From the NCBI RefSeq assembly GCF_024609785.1, contig NZ_JANHJQ010000005.1, positions 1-64,000 of the forward strand: DNA of 64,000 nucleotides, written 5' to 3'. The stretch's first letter is position 1, and each line of letters begins with the position of its first letter. Positions 1 to 7,832 of this stretch are shown piece by piece. Origin of the DNA: Pseudalkalibacillus decolorationis (lineage in GTDB: Bacteria; Bacillota; Bacilli; Bacillales; Fictibacillaceae). Below the pieces are notes generated by a model. That model was not told the DNA's origin, did not search any database, and saw only the letters and a program-made list of their open reading frames with translations. A program made the position numbers and the translations under genes.

Positions 1-185
1 TCCCGTATATAAGTTTTCGGGGCTCCATCCCTTCAGCCATTTGGTTTTCGGCCCACTGTCTTGCTGTCTACGCTTAAAGATAGGAGTTACCTCCAACCCT
101 CCAAGACTCGCTACAGGTGAATGGCTAGTTCTTACCTGATGGGGTTCCCACCCATTATGGAATATCACCTATGCTCGGACGCTCT
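1..185 (-). other. Structured non-coding segment at the left edge, possibly a mobile-element end
   Basis: No credible reading frame covers this stretch. Read on the minus strand it has several short hairpins: ATGGG/CCCAT near 147-164, CAGGT/ACCTG near 115-139, GGAG/CTCC near 83-94, and a longer GGGC/GCCC arm near 22-53. It stands just past the hisC terminator, where B. subtilis has tyrA. A compact multi-hairpin RNA at the end of an otherwise conserved operon would suit the left end of an IS110-family element with its bridge RNA, the recombinase lying off the window to the left. That identity is inference from shape and position only. Confidence 0.3.
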
Positions 186-203
186 ATACTTTCTTAACGT
201 GAA

Positions 204-239
204 AAAAAGGATTGACCCAATAACGAGTCATCCTTTTTC
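204..239 (-). terminator. Rho-independent terminator of the trp-hisC operon
   Basis: On the minus strand AAAGGATGAC is followed by a short loop, then GTCAATCCT and a T run. It lies 15 bases past the hisC stop codon and ends the aromatic supraoperon. Confidence 0.8.
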
Positions 240-253
240 GAGCATTCTTTTAT

Positions 254-1357
254 TTATTCTACAGTCTTTGATACTAATAAGTTTGTAAGACTATCGATTA
301 CCCCTTTGTTTTGCTCCTCACTACCGACAGTGATTCTGACACAGGTAGGAAATCCAAGTGCGTTGCCTGACCGGACGATATAACCTTGTCGCAGTAAATA
401 TTGGAAGACCTCATCCCCTTGTTTCGTTTTAAAATCTATTAAAATGAAGTTACCCTGAGAAGGATAATAGCTAAGACCATGCTGATCACAAAATTGTTCA
501 TACAAAACCATTCCTTCACGGTTACGGGCTTTACACATCTTAAGGTAATCAAGATGATCGAGCGCTGTGATAGCCGCTCTTTGGGCAACTCTAGATGTAT
601 TGAAGGGTTCACGAACAGGATCGACGACCTGAATTAAGTCCTCATGAGCTACACCATATCCAATCCTTAACGAAGCAAGACCAAATGCTTTTGAAAACGT
701 CCGCAAAACAACGAGGTTCGGGTATTCCCGTTGTAATTCAATCGTGTCAGGGTAGTCTGGTGCATCGACATATTCACAATACGCCTCATCACAAGCTACG
801 ATAACATCGCTTGGAACACAATCTAAGAAAGAAACAAGCTTGTCCTTTGGAATGTACGTACCTGTTGGGTTGTTTGGTGTACAAAGCCAAACAATCTTAG
901 TGTCCTTATCAATCGCTTTATACATTTCATCAAGATCATGATCTCCATTCCCATTCAATGGGATCTCCCGGATTTCTGCTCCTTCAATTACCGAATTATG
1001 ACGGTATTGAGGAAAGGTTGGTGTTGCCATTACTGTATTTGTACTCGGACTAAGATACGTCCTACAAAACATCTGCACAACTTCATCCGATCCATTCCCG
1101 AATAAAATTTGCCGTGCTTGAACGCCAAGATGCCGGGAAAGTTTCTCACGAATTTCAGCTGCGTAACCGTCGGGGTAAATGGACACCCGATCAAGCTCAT
1201 CCATAACGGCTTCTTTAACAGCCGGAGCACATCCAAATGGATTTTCATTCGAAGCTAGTTTAATCACGGAGGTCAGACCAAGTTCTTTCTTAACTTCTTC
1301 AATTGGCTTTCCTGGTTGATACGCCTTTAAGGTCAAAATTTGTTCTTTTGCTTTCAT
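254..1357 (-). CDS. hisC: Histidinol-phosphate aminotransferase HisC
   Basis: PLP-dependent aminotransferase of histidine synthesis, converting imidazole-acetol phosphate and glutamate to histidinol phosphate. In Bacillus the enzyme in this position also transaminates prephenate or phenylpyruvate for tyrosine and phenylalanine. The 367-residue protein is a class I/II aminotransferase with TPNNPTG near residue 170 and the PLP lysine in TFSKAFG near residue 223. The ATG at 1357 follows a GAGGTG ribosome-binding site; the longer open frame upstream would start in the trpA-hisC spacer and is not used. It is the last gene of the operon, as in B. subtilis. Confidence 0.95.
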   Translation of the reverse strand: MKAKEQILTLKAYQPGKPIEEVKKELGLTSVIKLASNENPFGCAPAVKEAVMDELDRVSIYPDGYAAEIREKLSRHLGVQARQILFGNGSDEVVQMFCRTYLSPSTNTVMATPTFPQYRHNSVIEGAEIREIPLNGNGDHDLDEMYKAIDKDTKIVWLCTPNNPTGTYIPKDKLVSFLDCVPSDVIVACDEAYCEYVDAPDYPDTIELQREYPNLVVLRTFSKAFGLASLRIGYGVAHEDLIQVVDPVREPFNTSRVAQRAAITALDHLDYLKMCKARNREGMVLYEQFCDQHGLSYYPSQGNFILIDFKTKQGDEVFQYLLRQGYIVRSGNALGFPTCVRITVGSEEQNKGVIDSLTNLLVSKTVE

Positions 1358-1414
1358 TCTAATACACCTCACAACCCTAAATGTGCAGCGGTTCCATCCT
1401 AGGAAGAAGTGTGT

Positions 1415-1497
1415 GTTCAAAAGGCGAACGATCTAGAGCTAATACGGTTTTGGGTATGGTAGAGTCAGTTGCTTACTTTTTGAACACCTTCTAATAG
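1415..1497. repeat. Family C-like inverted-repeat ends spanning the trpA 3' end
   Basis: GTGTTCAAAAG at about 1418 and CTTTTTGAACACC at about 1475 are inverted ends like those of the family C elements at 11720, 22371 and 25885. The roughly 60 bases between them do not match the full family C interior. The right-hand end encodes the last residues of TrpA (GVQKVSN) and its stop codon. It is either a decayed element or a chance match of the ends. Confidence 0.4.
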
Positions 1498-2283
1498 GAG
1501 AGAACGTACAAAATTTCTAAAAGATTCCTTCCAATCTTGTGTTTCTGCCTTACTTGATCCGGCTCTTAGCTCATCAGCCTTTCGGATTAGTGAACTGCCA
1601 ATGATTACCCCATCACATAGTTTACTTATTTCATTGAATTGTTCTGGGCTTGAAACTCCAAACCCTAACGCAACAGGCACATCAGAATGCATGCTAGCTT
1701 CCTTCACCATTCGCTGAATCTCCGGGTGAAATACACTTCGTTCTCCTGTTACACCTAGCGAAGATACACAATATAAAAAGCCTTCAGCACTTTGAGCAAT
1801 TTTCACTAAACGCTCTTGAGAAGTCGTAGGTGCAATAAGCGGGATATAACTTATATGATGTGCTTTACATAAATTTCGGATGGACTCACTTTCTTCAAAT
1901 GGAAGGTCCGGAACAAGCATTCCATCAACACTATATCTATTCATTAAGTCGACCACATGCTGTTGTCCTAATTGTAGCAAAAGATTGTAATAAGTAAATA
2001 GAACAACTGGAATGTGTAATCCTTCTTCTCGCATCTTTCCAATCATTTGAATAGCCTTCTCTAAGTTCATGCCACTTGTAAAAGCACGTTTGGATGCCTC
2101 CTGAATCACAGGTCCATCCGCAAGCGGGTCGGAATAAGGGATTCCGATTTCGAGTACATCGGCCCCCTCTTCTTGCAAGATAAGAGCGAGATCAATAGTA
2201 TCTTTTTCAGTGGGATCGCCCGCCATCAAAAACGGAATGAACAAAGGTTTTTCCGAAGATTTAATACAATCAAACCGATTCAT
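1465..2283 (-). CDS. trpA: Tryptophan synthase alpha subunit TrpA
   Basis: Cleaves indole-3-glycerol phosphate to indole and glyceraldehyde 3-phosphate and channels indole to TrpB. The 272-residue TIM barrel has catalytic acids Glu45 ([11 protein letters not shown]) and Asp56 (LADGP), equivalent to Glu49 and Asp60 of the enterobacterial enzyme, and the phosphate-binding GFGVSS segment near the C-terminus. The ATG at 2283 follows AAGGAGGAG and lies inside the trpB 3' end, a 14-base overlap implying translational coupling. The last seven residues come from a family C-like repeat end, so the tail differs from typical TrpA. Confidence 0.95.
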   Translation of the reverse strand: MNRFDCIKSSEKPLFIPFLMAGDPTEKDTIDLALILQEEGADVLEIGIPYSDPLADGPVIQEASKRAFTSGMNLEKAIQMIGKMREEGLHIPVVLFTYYNLLLQLGQQHVVDLMNRYSVDGMLVPDLPFEESESIRNLCKAHHISYIPLIAPTTSQERLVKIAQSAEGFLYCVSSLGVTGERSVFHPEIQRMVKEASMHSDVPVALGFGVSSPEQFNEISKLCDGVIIGSSLIRKADELRAGSSKAETQDWKESFRNFVRSLLLEGVQKVSN

Positions 2284-3481
2284 CTTCTTCTCCTCCTTTA
2301 ATAATTTTAATCAGGGTAGAGACATCCTTATCTCCTCTTCCCGATAAACAAATAACGATTGTTTCATCTCGTCCACGTGAAGCCGCTTCTTTAAATCCCT
2401 GTGCAAGGGCATGCGCGCTTTCGATCGCGGGTAAAATCCCTTCTTTTTCAGAAAGAAATTGTAACGCTTCAATCGCTTCCGCATCAGTAATTGTATGATA
2501 GGTAGCACGACCACTCTCCGATAAATGAGCATGTTCAGGTCCCACCCCAGGATAATCGAGTCCAGCTGATATGGAATAGGGTTCAGTGATTTGTCCAAAG
2601 GAATCCTGCATCAAATAGGTCATTGAACCGTGAAGCACTCCAACGGTACCTTTAGTAATAGATGCAGCATGCTTTTCTGTTTCCGTGCCGAGTCCAGCCG
2701 CCTCTACACCAATCAACTCTACCGGGTCATCGAGAAATGGATGGAAGATGCCCATCGCATTACTCCCACCGCCAACACAGGCTATAATTGTGTCAGGGAG
2801 TTTATTTAATCGATCCAACATTTGAGACCTCGTTTCTATACCGATAATGCGTTGTAGATCGCGGACGATTGTCGGATAAGGATGAGGACCAACAACGGAA
2901 CCGATACAATAAAATGTATCCTGAACCGCTCCAGCCCAATAACGGATTGCTTCATTTGTCGCATCCTTTAACGTCATGCTCCCACTCTTTACAGGGATAA
3001 CCTCCGCACCAAGCAATTGCATCCGAAATACATTCAAGGACTGTCTGTGAACATCCTCCTCCCCCATGAAAACCTTACAGGATAACCCATATCTTGCACA
3101 CGCGGTTGCCACTGCAACACCATGTTGACCAGCACCAGTTTCTGCAACCACCTTTGTTTTGTTCATCCTTTTTGCAAGAAGAACTTGCCCGATCGCGTTG
3201 TTGATTTTATGTGCACCTGTATGATTCAAATCCTCTCTTTTCAAATAAATACTCGCACCTCCAAGCTGTTCCGTACAATTTTGCGCGTATGTTAGTGGAG
3301 TAGGACGCCCAGAGTATTCAACAAGTTCGTGTTCAAGTTTTTCCAAAAAACTGGAATCTTCCATTGCCTCTTTAAATGCTTTTTCTAGCTCTTCAAGAGC
3401 GAACATTAACGTTTCGGGAACAAACTGTCCCCCAAATTGACCGAAACGTCCTTTTTTCTCATTCGGAATCGTTGTTTCCAT
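2270..3481 (-). CDS. trpB: Tryptophan synthase beta subunit TrpB
   Basis: PLP enzyme that condenses indole with serine to give tryptophan, in an alpha2-beta2 complex with TrpA. The 403-residue protein has the Schiff-base lysine at 92 in TGAHKINNA and the PLP phosphate loop GGGSNA at 237-242, and normal family length. It overlaps trpF by 23 bases upstream and trpA by 14 bases downstream, so the trpF-trpB-trpA tail is tightly coupled. Confidence 0.97.
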   Translation of the reverse strand: METTIPNEKKGRFGQFGGQFVPETLMFALEELEKAFKEAMEDSSFLEKLEHELVEYSGRPTPLTYAQNCTEQLGGASIYLKREDLNHTGAHKINNAIGQVLLAKRMNKTKVVAETGAGQHGVAVATACARYGLSCKVFMGEEDVHRQSLNVFRMQLLGAEVIPVKSGSMTLKDATNEAIRYWAGAVQDTFYCIGSVVGPHPYPTIVRDLQRIIGIETRSQMLDRLNKLPDTIIACVGGGSNAMGIFHPFLDDPVELIGVEAAGLGTETEKHAASITKGTVGVLHGSMTYLMQDSFGQITEPYSISAGLDYPGVGPEHAHLSESGRATYHTITDAEAIEALQFLSEKEGILPAIESAHALAQGFKEAASRGRDETIVICLSGRGDKDVSTLIKIIKGGEEDESV

Positions 3482-4118
3482 AGTTTCTCATCCTTTCAAT
3501 AAGAAGATTAAACAAGGTTGGGTCTTTACTAGAACCTTTTTCTATTCCACTCGATAAATCAATACCATCAGGACCATACGATAAGCATTCTGAAATATTG
3601 TCCGGAGTAATTCCTCCAGCAATAAAGCATCGTTTTTGTAATAACTTCGCAAGCTCTTTGTAGGAAGGGATCGATTGCCAATCAAAACGACATCCTGTAC
3701 CACCGCTTTTCCCGTCGATTTTCGTATCGATTACAAATCCATCAACGAAACTAGCGTATTCCTTCATCATTGCACTTGTATTTTCACTATGCGGGATCGC
3801 TTTCCAAATTTCTATATCCAGTTTCTGTGCACGAATTTGGTCGATTAATTCGTTCTGCTCGTTTCCGTGTAACTGGATTACATCAATCTTCACCATTTTA
3901 CAAACACGAATGATCTCTTGAATTGTCGGGTTAACGAAAACAGCGACATGATGGATGTTCGATTGAACCTTAGAATCACTCACTACAGAGCAGATATGTT
4001 CAGGTGTTACTTGCCTTTTACTTGGGGCAAAAACAAATCCGACATAATCGATATCTCCTTGAACAATAAGCTCATAATCTTCAACAGTCCGGACCCCACA
4101 CACCTTTATCGCACTCAT
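3459..4118 (-). CDS. trpF: Phosphoribosylanthranilate isomerase TrpF
   Basis: Isomerises phosphoribosyl-anthranilate to the carboxyphenylamino-deoxyribulose phosphate used by TrpC. The 219-residue TIM barrel has the catalytic cysteine in the N-terminal KVCGVR motif (residue 7), catalytic aspartate in [14 protein letters not shown] near 130, and AGGITPDN near 168. The start overlaps the trpC stop as ATGA. Confidence 0.95.
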   Translation of the reverse strand: MSAIKVCGVRTVEDYELIVQGDIDYVGFVFAPSKRQVTPEHICSVVSDSKVQSNIHHVAVFVNPTIQEIIRVCKMVKIDVIQLHGNEQNELIDQIRAQKLDIEIWKAIPHSENTSAMMKEYASFVDGFVIDTKIDGKSGGTGCRFDWQSIPSYKELAKLLQKRCFIAGGITPDNISECLSYGPDGIDLSSGIEKGSSKDPTLFNLLIERMRNYGNNDSE

Positions 4119-4888
4119 ATTGAAGCTTGCTTCCTAAATAGCTCTGTTATCGCACTACTAATCTGTCTTGATTTCATTAACGATTCTCCAACTAATACAG
4201 CAGACGCACCTGCCTTTTTAACAAATTGAACGTCCGTTGAAGTATGGATACCACTTTCACTAACAAATGGAATATCATTGGGTACAAGCTGTGCGATTTT
4301 TAATGTGTTTTCAAGATTCGTTTCAAACGTTTCCAGGTTACGGTTATTGATACCGATAAGATCAGGTGTAAAACACGATAGGACCCTTTCAAGCTCATCA
4401 ACAGTATGGACCTCAACAAGCACCTCAAGTTCTAGATGTTGGGCATACTCGTAAAGTTCTTTTGCCTTGGTACCTGAAAGAGCGGCTGCGATTAAGAGGA
4501 CAGCATCCGCTCCGATTGCTTTACTTTCTTCGAGCTGAATCGGTTCAATAATAAAGTCCTTCCGTAAAATCGGCACATTTACTGCTGCTTTAATCCTTGT
4601 CAAGTAGGTGGGATCCCCTTGGAAAAAGGTTTGATCGGTTAAAACTGAAATTGCATCAACTTGACTTGCCGCATATTCTTTTGCGATTTCAACGGGTTCA
4701 AAATCTGTTCGAATGATCCCTTTCGAAGGTGAAGCCTTTTTCACTTCAGCAATAAGAGCAACTTCTCTTGACCGGTTCTTAATAGCATTGATTAGAGAAC
4801 GATGTTGTTGTTGAACGACTTGCTCAGGCTTCAATAATTTTGCAATCTCCGTGCGTTTCACTTCTAAAATCTTATCAAGCATAGACAC
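4115..4888 (-). CDS. trpC: Indole-3-glycerol phosphate synthase TrpC
   Basis: Closes the indole ring in tryptophan synthesis. The 257-residue TIM barrel has EVKKASPSKG near 48-57, LRKDFI near 110 with the catalytic lysine, GINNRNL near 179 and SESGI near 210. The start is either GTG at 4888, six bases after a GGGGGG tract, or ATG two codons later; the ribosome-binding-site spacing favours the GTG. It overlaps trpD by 14 bases. Confidence 0.95.
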   Translation of the reverse strand: MSMLDKILEVKRTEIAKLLKPEQVVQQQHRSLINAIKNRSREVALIAEVKKASPSKGIIRTDFEPVEIAKEYAASQVDAISVLTDQTFFQGDPTYLTRIKAAVNVPILRKDFIIEPIQLEESKAIGADAVLLIAAALSGTKAKELYEYAQHLELEVLVEVHTVDELERVLSCFTPDLIGINNRNLETFETNLENTLKIAQLVPNDIPFVSESGIHTSTDVQFVKKAGASAVLVGESLMKSRQISSAITELFRKQASI

Positions 4889-5897
4889 GTTGCGCCCCCC
4901 TTGCCATTTGAAGGTAATGGTTCATTACCTTACCAGATTTAATTGCATTTTTGGCAAGCTTTACACCTGATTTAATCGAAGTGACTTTGCCAGCTGCAAC
5001 AAGTCCAACTGCTGCATTTAGGATAACAATTTCACTTGCAGAGCGGTTTGCTTTGCCAGCGAAGATATTCTTAATTAAATCAGCACTCTCAGAGGGTGTT
5101 GAAATTGCTAAATCTTTTAGATTTCCTTTTTCAAGGTCCACCTCTGTTGGATCAATGATGATTTTTCTAATCGCATCGGGTGTAACTTCAAGAATCGTTG
5201 AACTTGTTGTGATGGAGCATTCATCGAGTCCATCATTACCTGTCACGATCATTACCTTCTCCATTCCAATTCGCTGAGCTACAACAGCCATTTTCTCCGC
5301 TAACACCGGATCGGCAACACCAAGCATTTGTCGTTGACAGGCGGCAGGATTACATAGTGGGCCTAATATATTAAACACGGTTCGAAAACCGATTTCTTTT
5401 CGAGGTGCAACGGCATACTTCATCGCTTTATGATACTGCGGTGCATAAAGGAAACACATCGAAACCTCGTTCAGTGCCTTCAGTGCTTCTTCTTGACCGA
5501 GTTGAATCGGAATATTCAAGTACTCAAGTACATCCGCACTTCCGCTTTTCGATGAAAATGCTCGATTACCATGCTTCGCCACTTTTACATTAAGTGATGC
5601 CATGACGATCGCTGCCGCTGTCGAAATATTGAATGTTCCCGCACCATCACCGCCAGTTCCACATGTATCAATCACGTCTTCAAATGGTGTTGAAAAGCTT
5701 GTCGCATGCAATCTCATCGAACGAACAAAACCAGTCAGTTCATCAATTGTTTCTCCACGTACCCGCAACAATGTCAATAGACTTGCAATCTGGCTTTCCG
5801 TAGCGGCTCCAGTCATAATGTCGTCCATAAGTGCCGTTGCTTCGGATTCGGTGTACGTTGCACCCTCTATTCCTTTACTCAGTAGTTGTTTAAACAT
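4875..5897 (-). CDS. trpD: Anthranilate phosphoribosyltransferase TrpD
   Basis: Transfers phosphoribose from PRPP to anthranilate. The 340-residue protein has the PRPP-binding DTCGTGGDGAGTFN motif near 75-90 and the KHGNR motif near 107. The ATG at 5897 follows AAGGAG; upstream in-frame codons are ignored. This is the first intact trp gene: trpE, which precedes trpD in B. subtilis, is missing and replaced by a repeat array ending about 85 bases upstream. Expression presumably still depends on the TRAP leader at 6474-6739. Confidence 0.95.
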   Translation of the reverse strand: MFKQLLSKGIEGATYTESEATALMDDIMTGAATESQIASLLTLLRVRGETIDELTGFVRSMRLHATSFSTPFEDVIDTCGTGGDGAGTFNISTAAAIVMASLNVKVAKHGNRAFSSKSGSADVLEYLNIPIQLGQEEALKALNEVSMCFLYAPQYHKAMKYAVAPRKEIGFRTVFNILGPLCNPAACQRQMLGVADPVLAEKMAVVAQRIGMEKVMIVTGNDGLDECSITTSSTILEVTPDAIRKIIIDPTEVDLEKGNLKDLAISTPSESADLIKNIFAGKANRSASEIVILNAAVGLVAAGKVTSIKSGVKLAKNAIKSGKVMNHYLQMARGAQRVYA

Positions 5898-5967
5898 GAT
5901 TTTTCTCCTTTCAATCATTAAATCCAATTTTATTTGTAAGATCATGCTTTGGATTGAAAAAAGAAGT

Positions 5968-6474
5968 TCATGGTGGAACGTTTTCCGCTTTTCTTATAAT
6001 GTCTAGCTCCTGCGCCCAGGTGCTCGAGGTCGCTTCGATTCTTTCACAAACACAAAGGGCGTGTTCTGTTGCAGAATCTCCAGCGCTTGCACTCTCAAGC
6101 ATAAGGGCAACTAAGGCAACCGCTTTCGCACTGCTCGGCGCTGGCCAAGTTTTCTTTATCGCACCTAAACAGGGCGCTTCCGCTTTTCTTACAATGTCTA
6201 GCTCCTGCGCCCAGGTGCTCGAGGTCACTTCGATTCTTTCACAAACACAAAGGGCGTGTTCTGTTGCAGAATCTCCAGCGCTTGTCGCACCTAAACAGGG
6301 CGCTTCCACTTTTCTTACAATGTCTAGCTCCAGCGCCCAGGTGCTCGAGGTCGCTTCGATTCTTTCACAAACACAAAGGGCGTGTTCTGTTGCAGAATCT
6401 CCAGCACTTGTCGCACCTAAACAGGGCGCTTCCGCTTTTCTTATAATTTTTTGAAAAAAAGTATGGATTTTCAC
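5968..6474 (-). pseudogene. trpE: trpE initiation region running into repeat-derived sequence; trpE body missing
   Basis: A GTG at 6472-6474 stands where the TRAP leader should deliver ribosomes to trpE: a GGGAG site lies 12 bases upstream inside the expected sequestering hairpin. Only about ten codons (MKIHTFFQKI) precede the repeat array. The frame then stays open through three repeat units to 168 codons because the units happen to keep phase, but it reads as repeat sequence and shows no anthranilate synthase motif. The first codons may be the last trace of trpE or a replacement; their origin cannot be told from sequence alone. Confidence 0.6.
5983..6446. repeat. Tandem array of three family A2 repeat units plus a partial end
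   Basis: Units start (plus strand) with TGTCTAGCTCC at 6000, 6195 and 6321 and end with CGCTTCCGCTTTTCTTA. The last two are about 126 bp; the first is about 195 bp because of a 66-bp interior segment also present in the copy at 14458. A fragment of another unit end lies at 5984-5998. Each unit has complementary ends (GCGCCC/GGGCGC and AGGTGC/GCACCT) and an inner GATTCT/AGAATC pair, so it can fold as one long hairpin. The array fills the place of trpE. Confidence 0.85.
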
Positions 6475-6476
6475 GG

Positions 6477-6518
6477 CTCTATCACACTCCCTTTGTTAAA
6501 AGAGAAAATCTGATAGAG
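6477..6518 (-). promoter_or_regulatory. Shine-Dalgarno-sequestering hairpin of the trp leader
   Basis: In the RNA, CTCTATCA (6511-6518) can pair with TGATAGAG (6477-6484), and CTCTTTT just inside pairs with AAGGGAG (6487-6493), which is the ribosome-binding site for the GTG at 6474. Next to the 5' arm, CTCAACTCT (6515-6523) is complementary to AGAGTTGAG in the TRAP-binding region (6665-6673). This matches the B. subtilis scheme in which TRAP binding frees a downstream segment to hide the trpE ribosome-binding site. Confidence 0.65.
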
Positions 6519-6578
6519 TTGAGGTTAAGCTATGAGGTTTAATTTTGTGGTTGTTATTGAAGAAAGGGCTGAAACACC

Positions 6579-6612
6579 AAAAACTCCCATGGACAAATAG
6601 AGGCCATGGGAG
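6579..6612 (-). terminator. trp operon attenuator (leader terminator)
   Basis: RNA CTCCCATGG and CCATGGGAG form a perfect 9-bp stem with an 11-base loop followed by five U. A competing antiterminator is visible: GAGGC and GGG..GAGA within the TRAP triplet region can pair with GCCTC and TCTCCC of the 5' arm. TRAP binding would block the antiterminator and allow termination. Confidence 0.85.
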
Positions 6613-6613
6613 A

Positions 6614-6696
6614 CTATCTCTTATCATTTCTCAACCCTATTGCTCGCCTCAGCTCATTATTAAACTCAACTCTGATCCTAACTCTACTCAGCTCTC
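6614..6696 (-). promoter_or_regulatory. TRAP-binding site of the trp leader (GAG/UAG triplet array)
   Basis: Within 83 bases of minus-strand sequence about 12 GAG or TAG triplets occur, most two to four bases apart, with two longer gaps of nine. This is the signature of a TRAP (MtrB) site, which binds 11 such triplets around the protein ring when tryptophan is plentiful. It begins about eight bases after the predicted transcription start and overlaps the antiterminator. The mtrB gene is at 13603-13824. Confidence 0.85.
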
Positions 6697-6710
6697 AAAA
6701 ACTTAACTTT

Positions 6711-6739
6711 ATACTAGTAAAGATCCATGAAGATGTCAA
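6711..6739 (-). promoter_or_regulatory. trp operon sigma-A promoter
   Basis: TTGACA (6734-6739) and TAGTAT (6711-6716) are separated by exactly 17 bases, a near-consensus sigma-A promoter. The -35 box starts seven bases beyond the aroB stop codon. Transcription should start near 6704, just before the TRAP triplets. Confidence 0.85.
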
Positions 6740-6745
6740 GAAAAT

Positions 6746-7831
6746 TCACACATTCTTGCTCCAAACATTGAAATCATTGAGTTCATGCAACAGATCGTGC
6801 TCAGATACTTTCTCAAGTGCAACCTGTTCGAAACCATTATATAAAACCATTCGAATTGTTTGATCTCTATTTTTCTTATCTTGTCTCATTTTCTCTAGTA
6901 ATAATTCCGGTCTTCCAAGCGTTGGGTTCCAAATGGAATAACCTAAGCTTTTGATCCATGGAACGATGTTCTTTGGAATCAACGCTTTTCCGTATCTCTT
7001 CTCACTCAATCGCATCGCAAACAGCATCCCGATCATGACTGCTTCACCGTGTGCAATGTTTTGATATCGACTTTCAGCTTCAATCGCATGTCCTAACGTA
7101 TGTCCAAAGTTCAAATAAGCACGAACTCCAGATTCGTGTTCATCTTCTTGCACAATGGCACCTTTGATACCGATGGCTTTTGAAACAGCATAAGAAAGAA
7201 CCGTTTTATTCTCAATAGGTAGTCGTAGAACGTTCTCATTAAGATAATCGAAAAGCTCTTTATCCCGAATGAATGAAACCTTCAGGATTTCTGCAAATCC
7301 GGATCGCCACTCTTTCGGCGTCAGGCTTGTCATAAACGCCAAGTCGTATAGCACAGCCTCAGGTTGATAGAAAGCTCCGATCAAATTTTTCCCGATTGTA
7401 TGGTTAACTCCTACTTTACCCCCAACACTACTATCGTGGGCAAGAAGGGTCGTTGGTACTTGAATAAACGGTACCCCTCGTAGTAATGTTGAAGCCACAA
7501 AACCTGCTAGGTCTCCGACAACACCTCCACCTAGTGCGATTATGACCGACTTTCGATCAAGCTTCTTTTTTAATGCATGGGTGATTATTTTTTCATACTC
7601 CCGAAGCGACTTGCTCGTTTCCCCAGCTGGTATCACCCATTCATGAACAATAAAATCGTTGAGAAGATTTTTGACTTGCCCTAAAAATAAAGGAGCGACG
7701 TTACTATCCGTTATGATCAAGATCGTCGAAACGTTTCTACTATGTAGAACATCTGGTAATAGCTGTGACGCTCCTTCTCCGATGGTAACGGAATATCTCT
7801 TGAATTTTGTATTGATGTCTACGGACTTCAC
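6746..7831 (-). CDS. aroB: 3-dehydroquinate synthase AroB
   Basis: Second shikimate-pathway enzyme; NAD- and metal-dependent conversion of DAHP to 3-dehydroquinate. The 361-residue protein shows DSNVAPLF near 47, GGGVVGDLAGFVAS near 100-113, and the metal histidines in FGHTLGHAIE near 245 and AHGEAV near 262. The GTG at 7831 is chosen: AAGGGAG lies seven bases upstream and the codon follows the aroC stop by one base. Unlike in B. subtilis, no aroH follows; the trp promoter begins directly after the stop codon. Confidence 0.93.
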   Translation of the reverse strand: MKSVDINTKFKRYSVTIGEGASQLLPDVLHSRNVSTILIITDSNVAPLFLGQVKNLLNDFIVHEWVIPAGETSKSLREYEKIITHALKKKLDRKSVIIALGGGVVGDLAGFVASTLLRGVPFIQVPTTLLAHDSSVGGKVGVNHTIGKNLIGAFYQPEAVLYDLAFMTSLTPKEWRSGFAEILKVSFIRDKELFDYLNENVLRLPIENKTVLSYAVSKAIGIKGAIVQEDEHESGVRAYLNFGHTLGHAIEAESRYQNIAHGEAVMIGMLFAMRLSEKRYGKALIPKNIVPWIKSLGYSIWNPTLGRPELLLEKMRQDKKNRDQTIRMVLYNGFEQVALEKVSEHDLLHELNDFNVWSKNV

Positions 7832-7832
7832 T

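Noticed and set aside
1-185. Group II intron 3' end
   Set aside because: No domain V-like hairpin or GUGYG-type boundary is visible.
5968-5985. T-box-like GGTGGAACG sequence near trpD
   Set aside because: Isolated match on the wrong strand for trpD with no specifier loop or antiterminator; the operon is clearly TRAP-controlled.
5983-6446. CRISPR array
   Set aside because: Units are 126-195 bp without unique spacers, and no cas genes are present.
5954-6454. Plus-strand 166-codon frame over the repeat array
   Set aside because: It consists only of repeat units and has no ribosome-binding site; openness follows from the unit length being a multiple of three.
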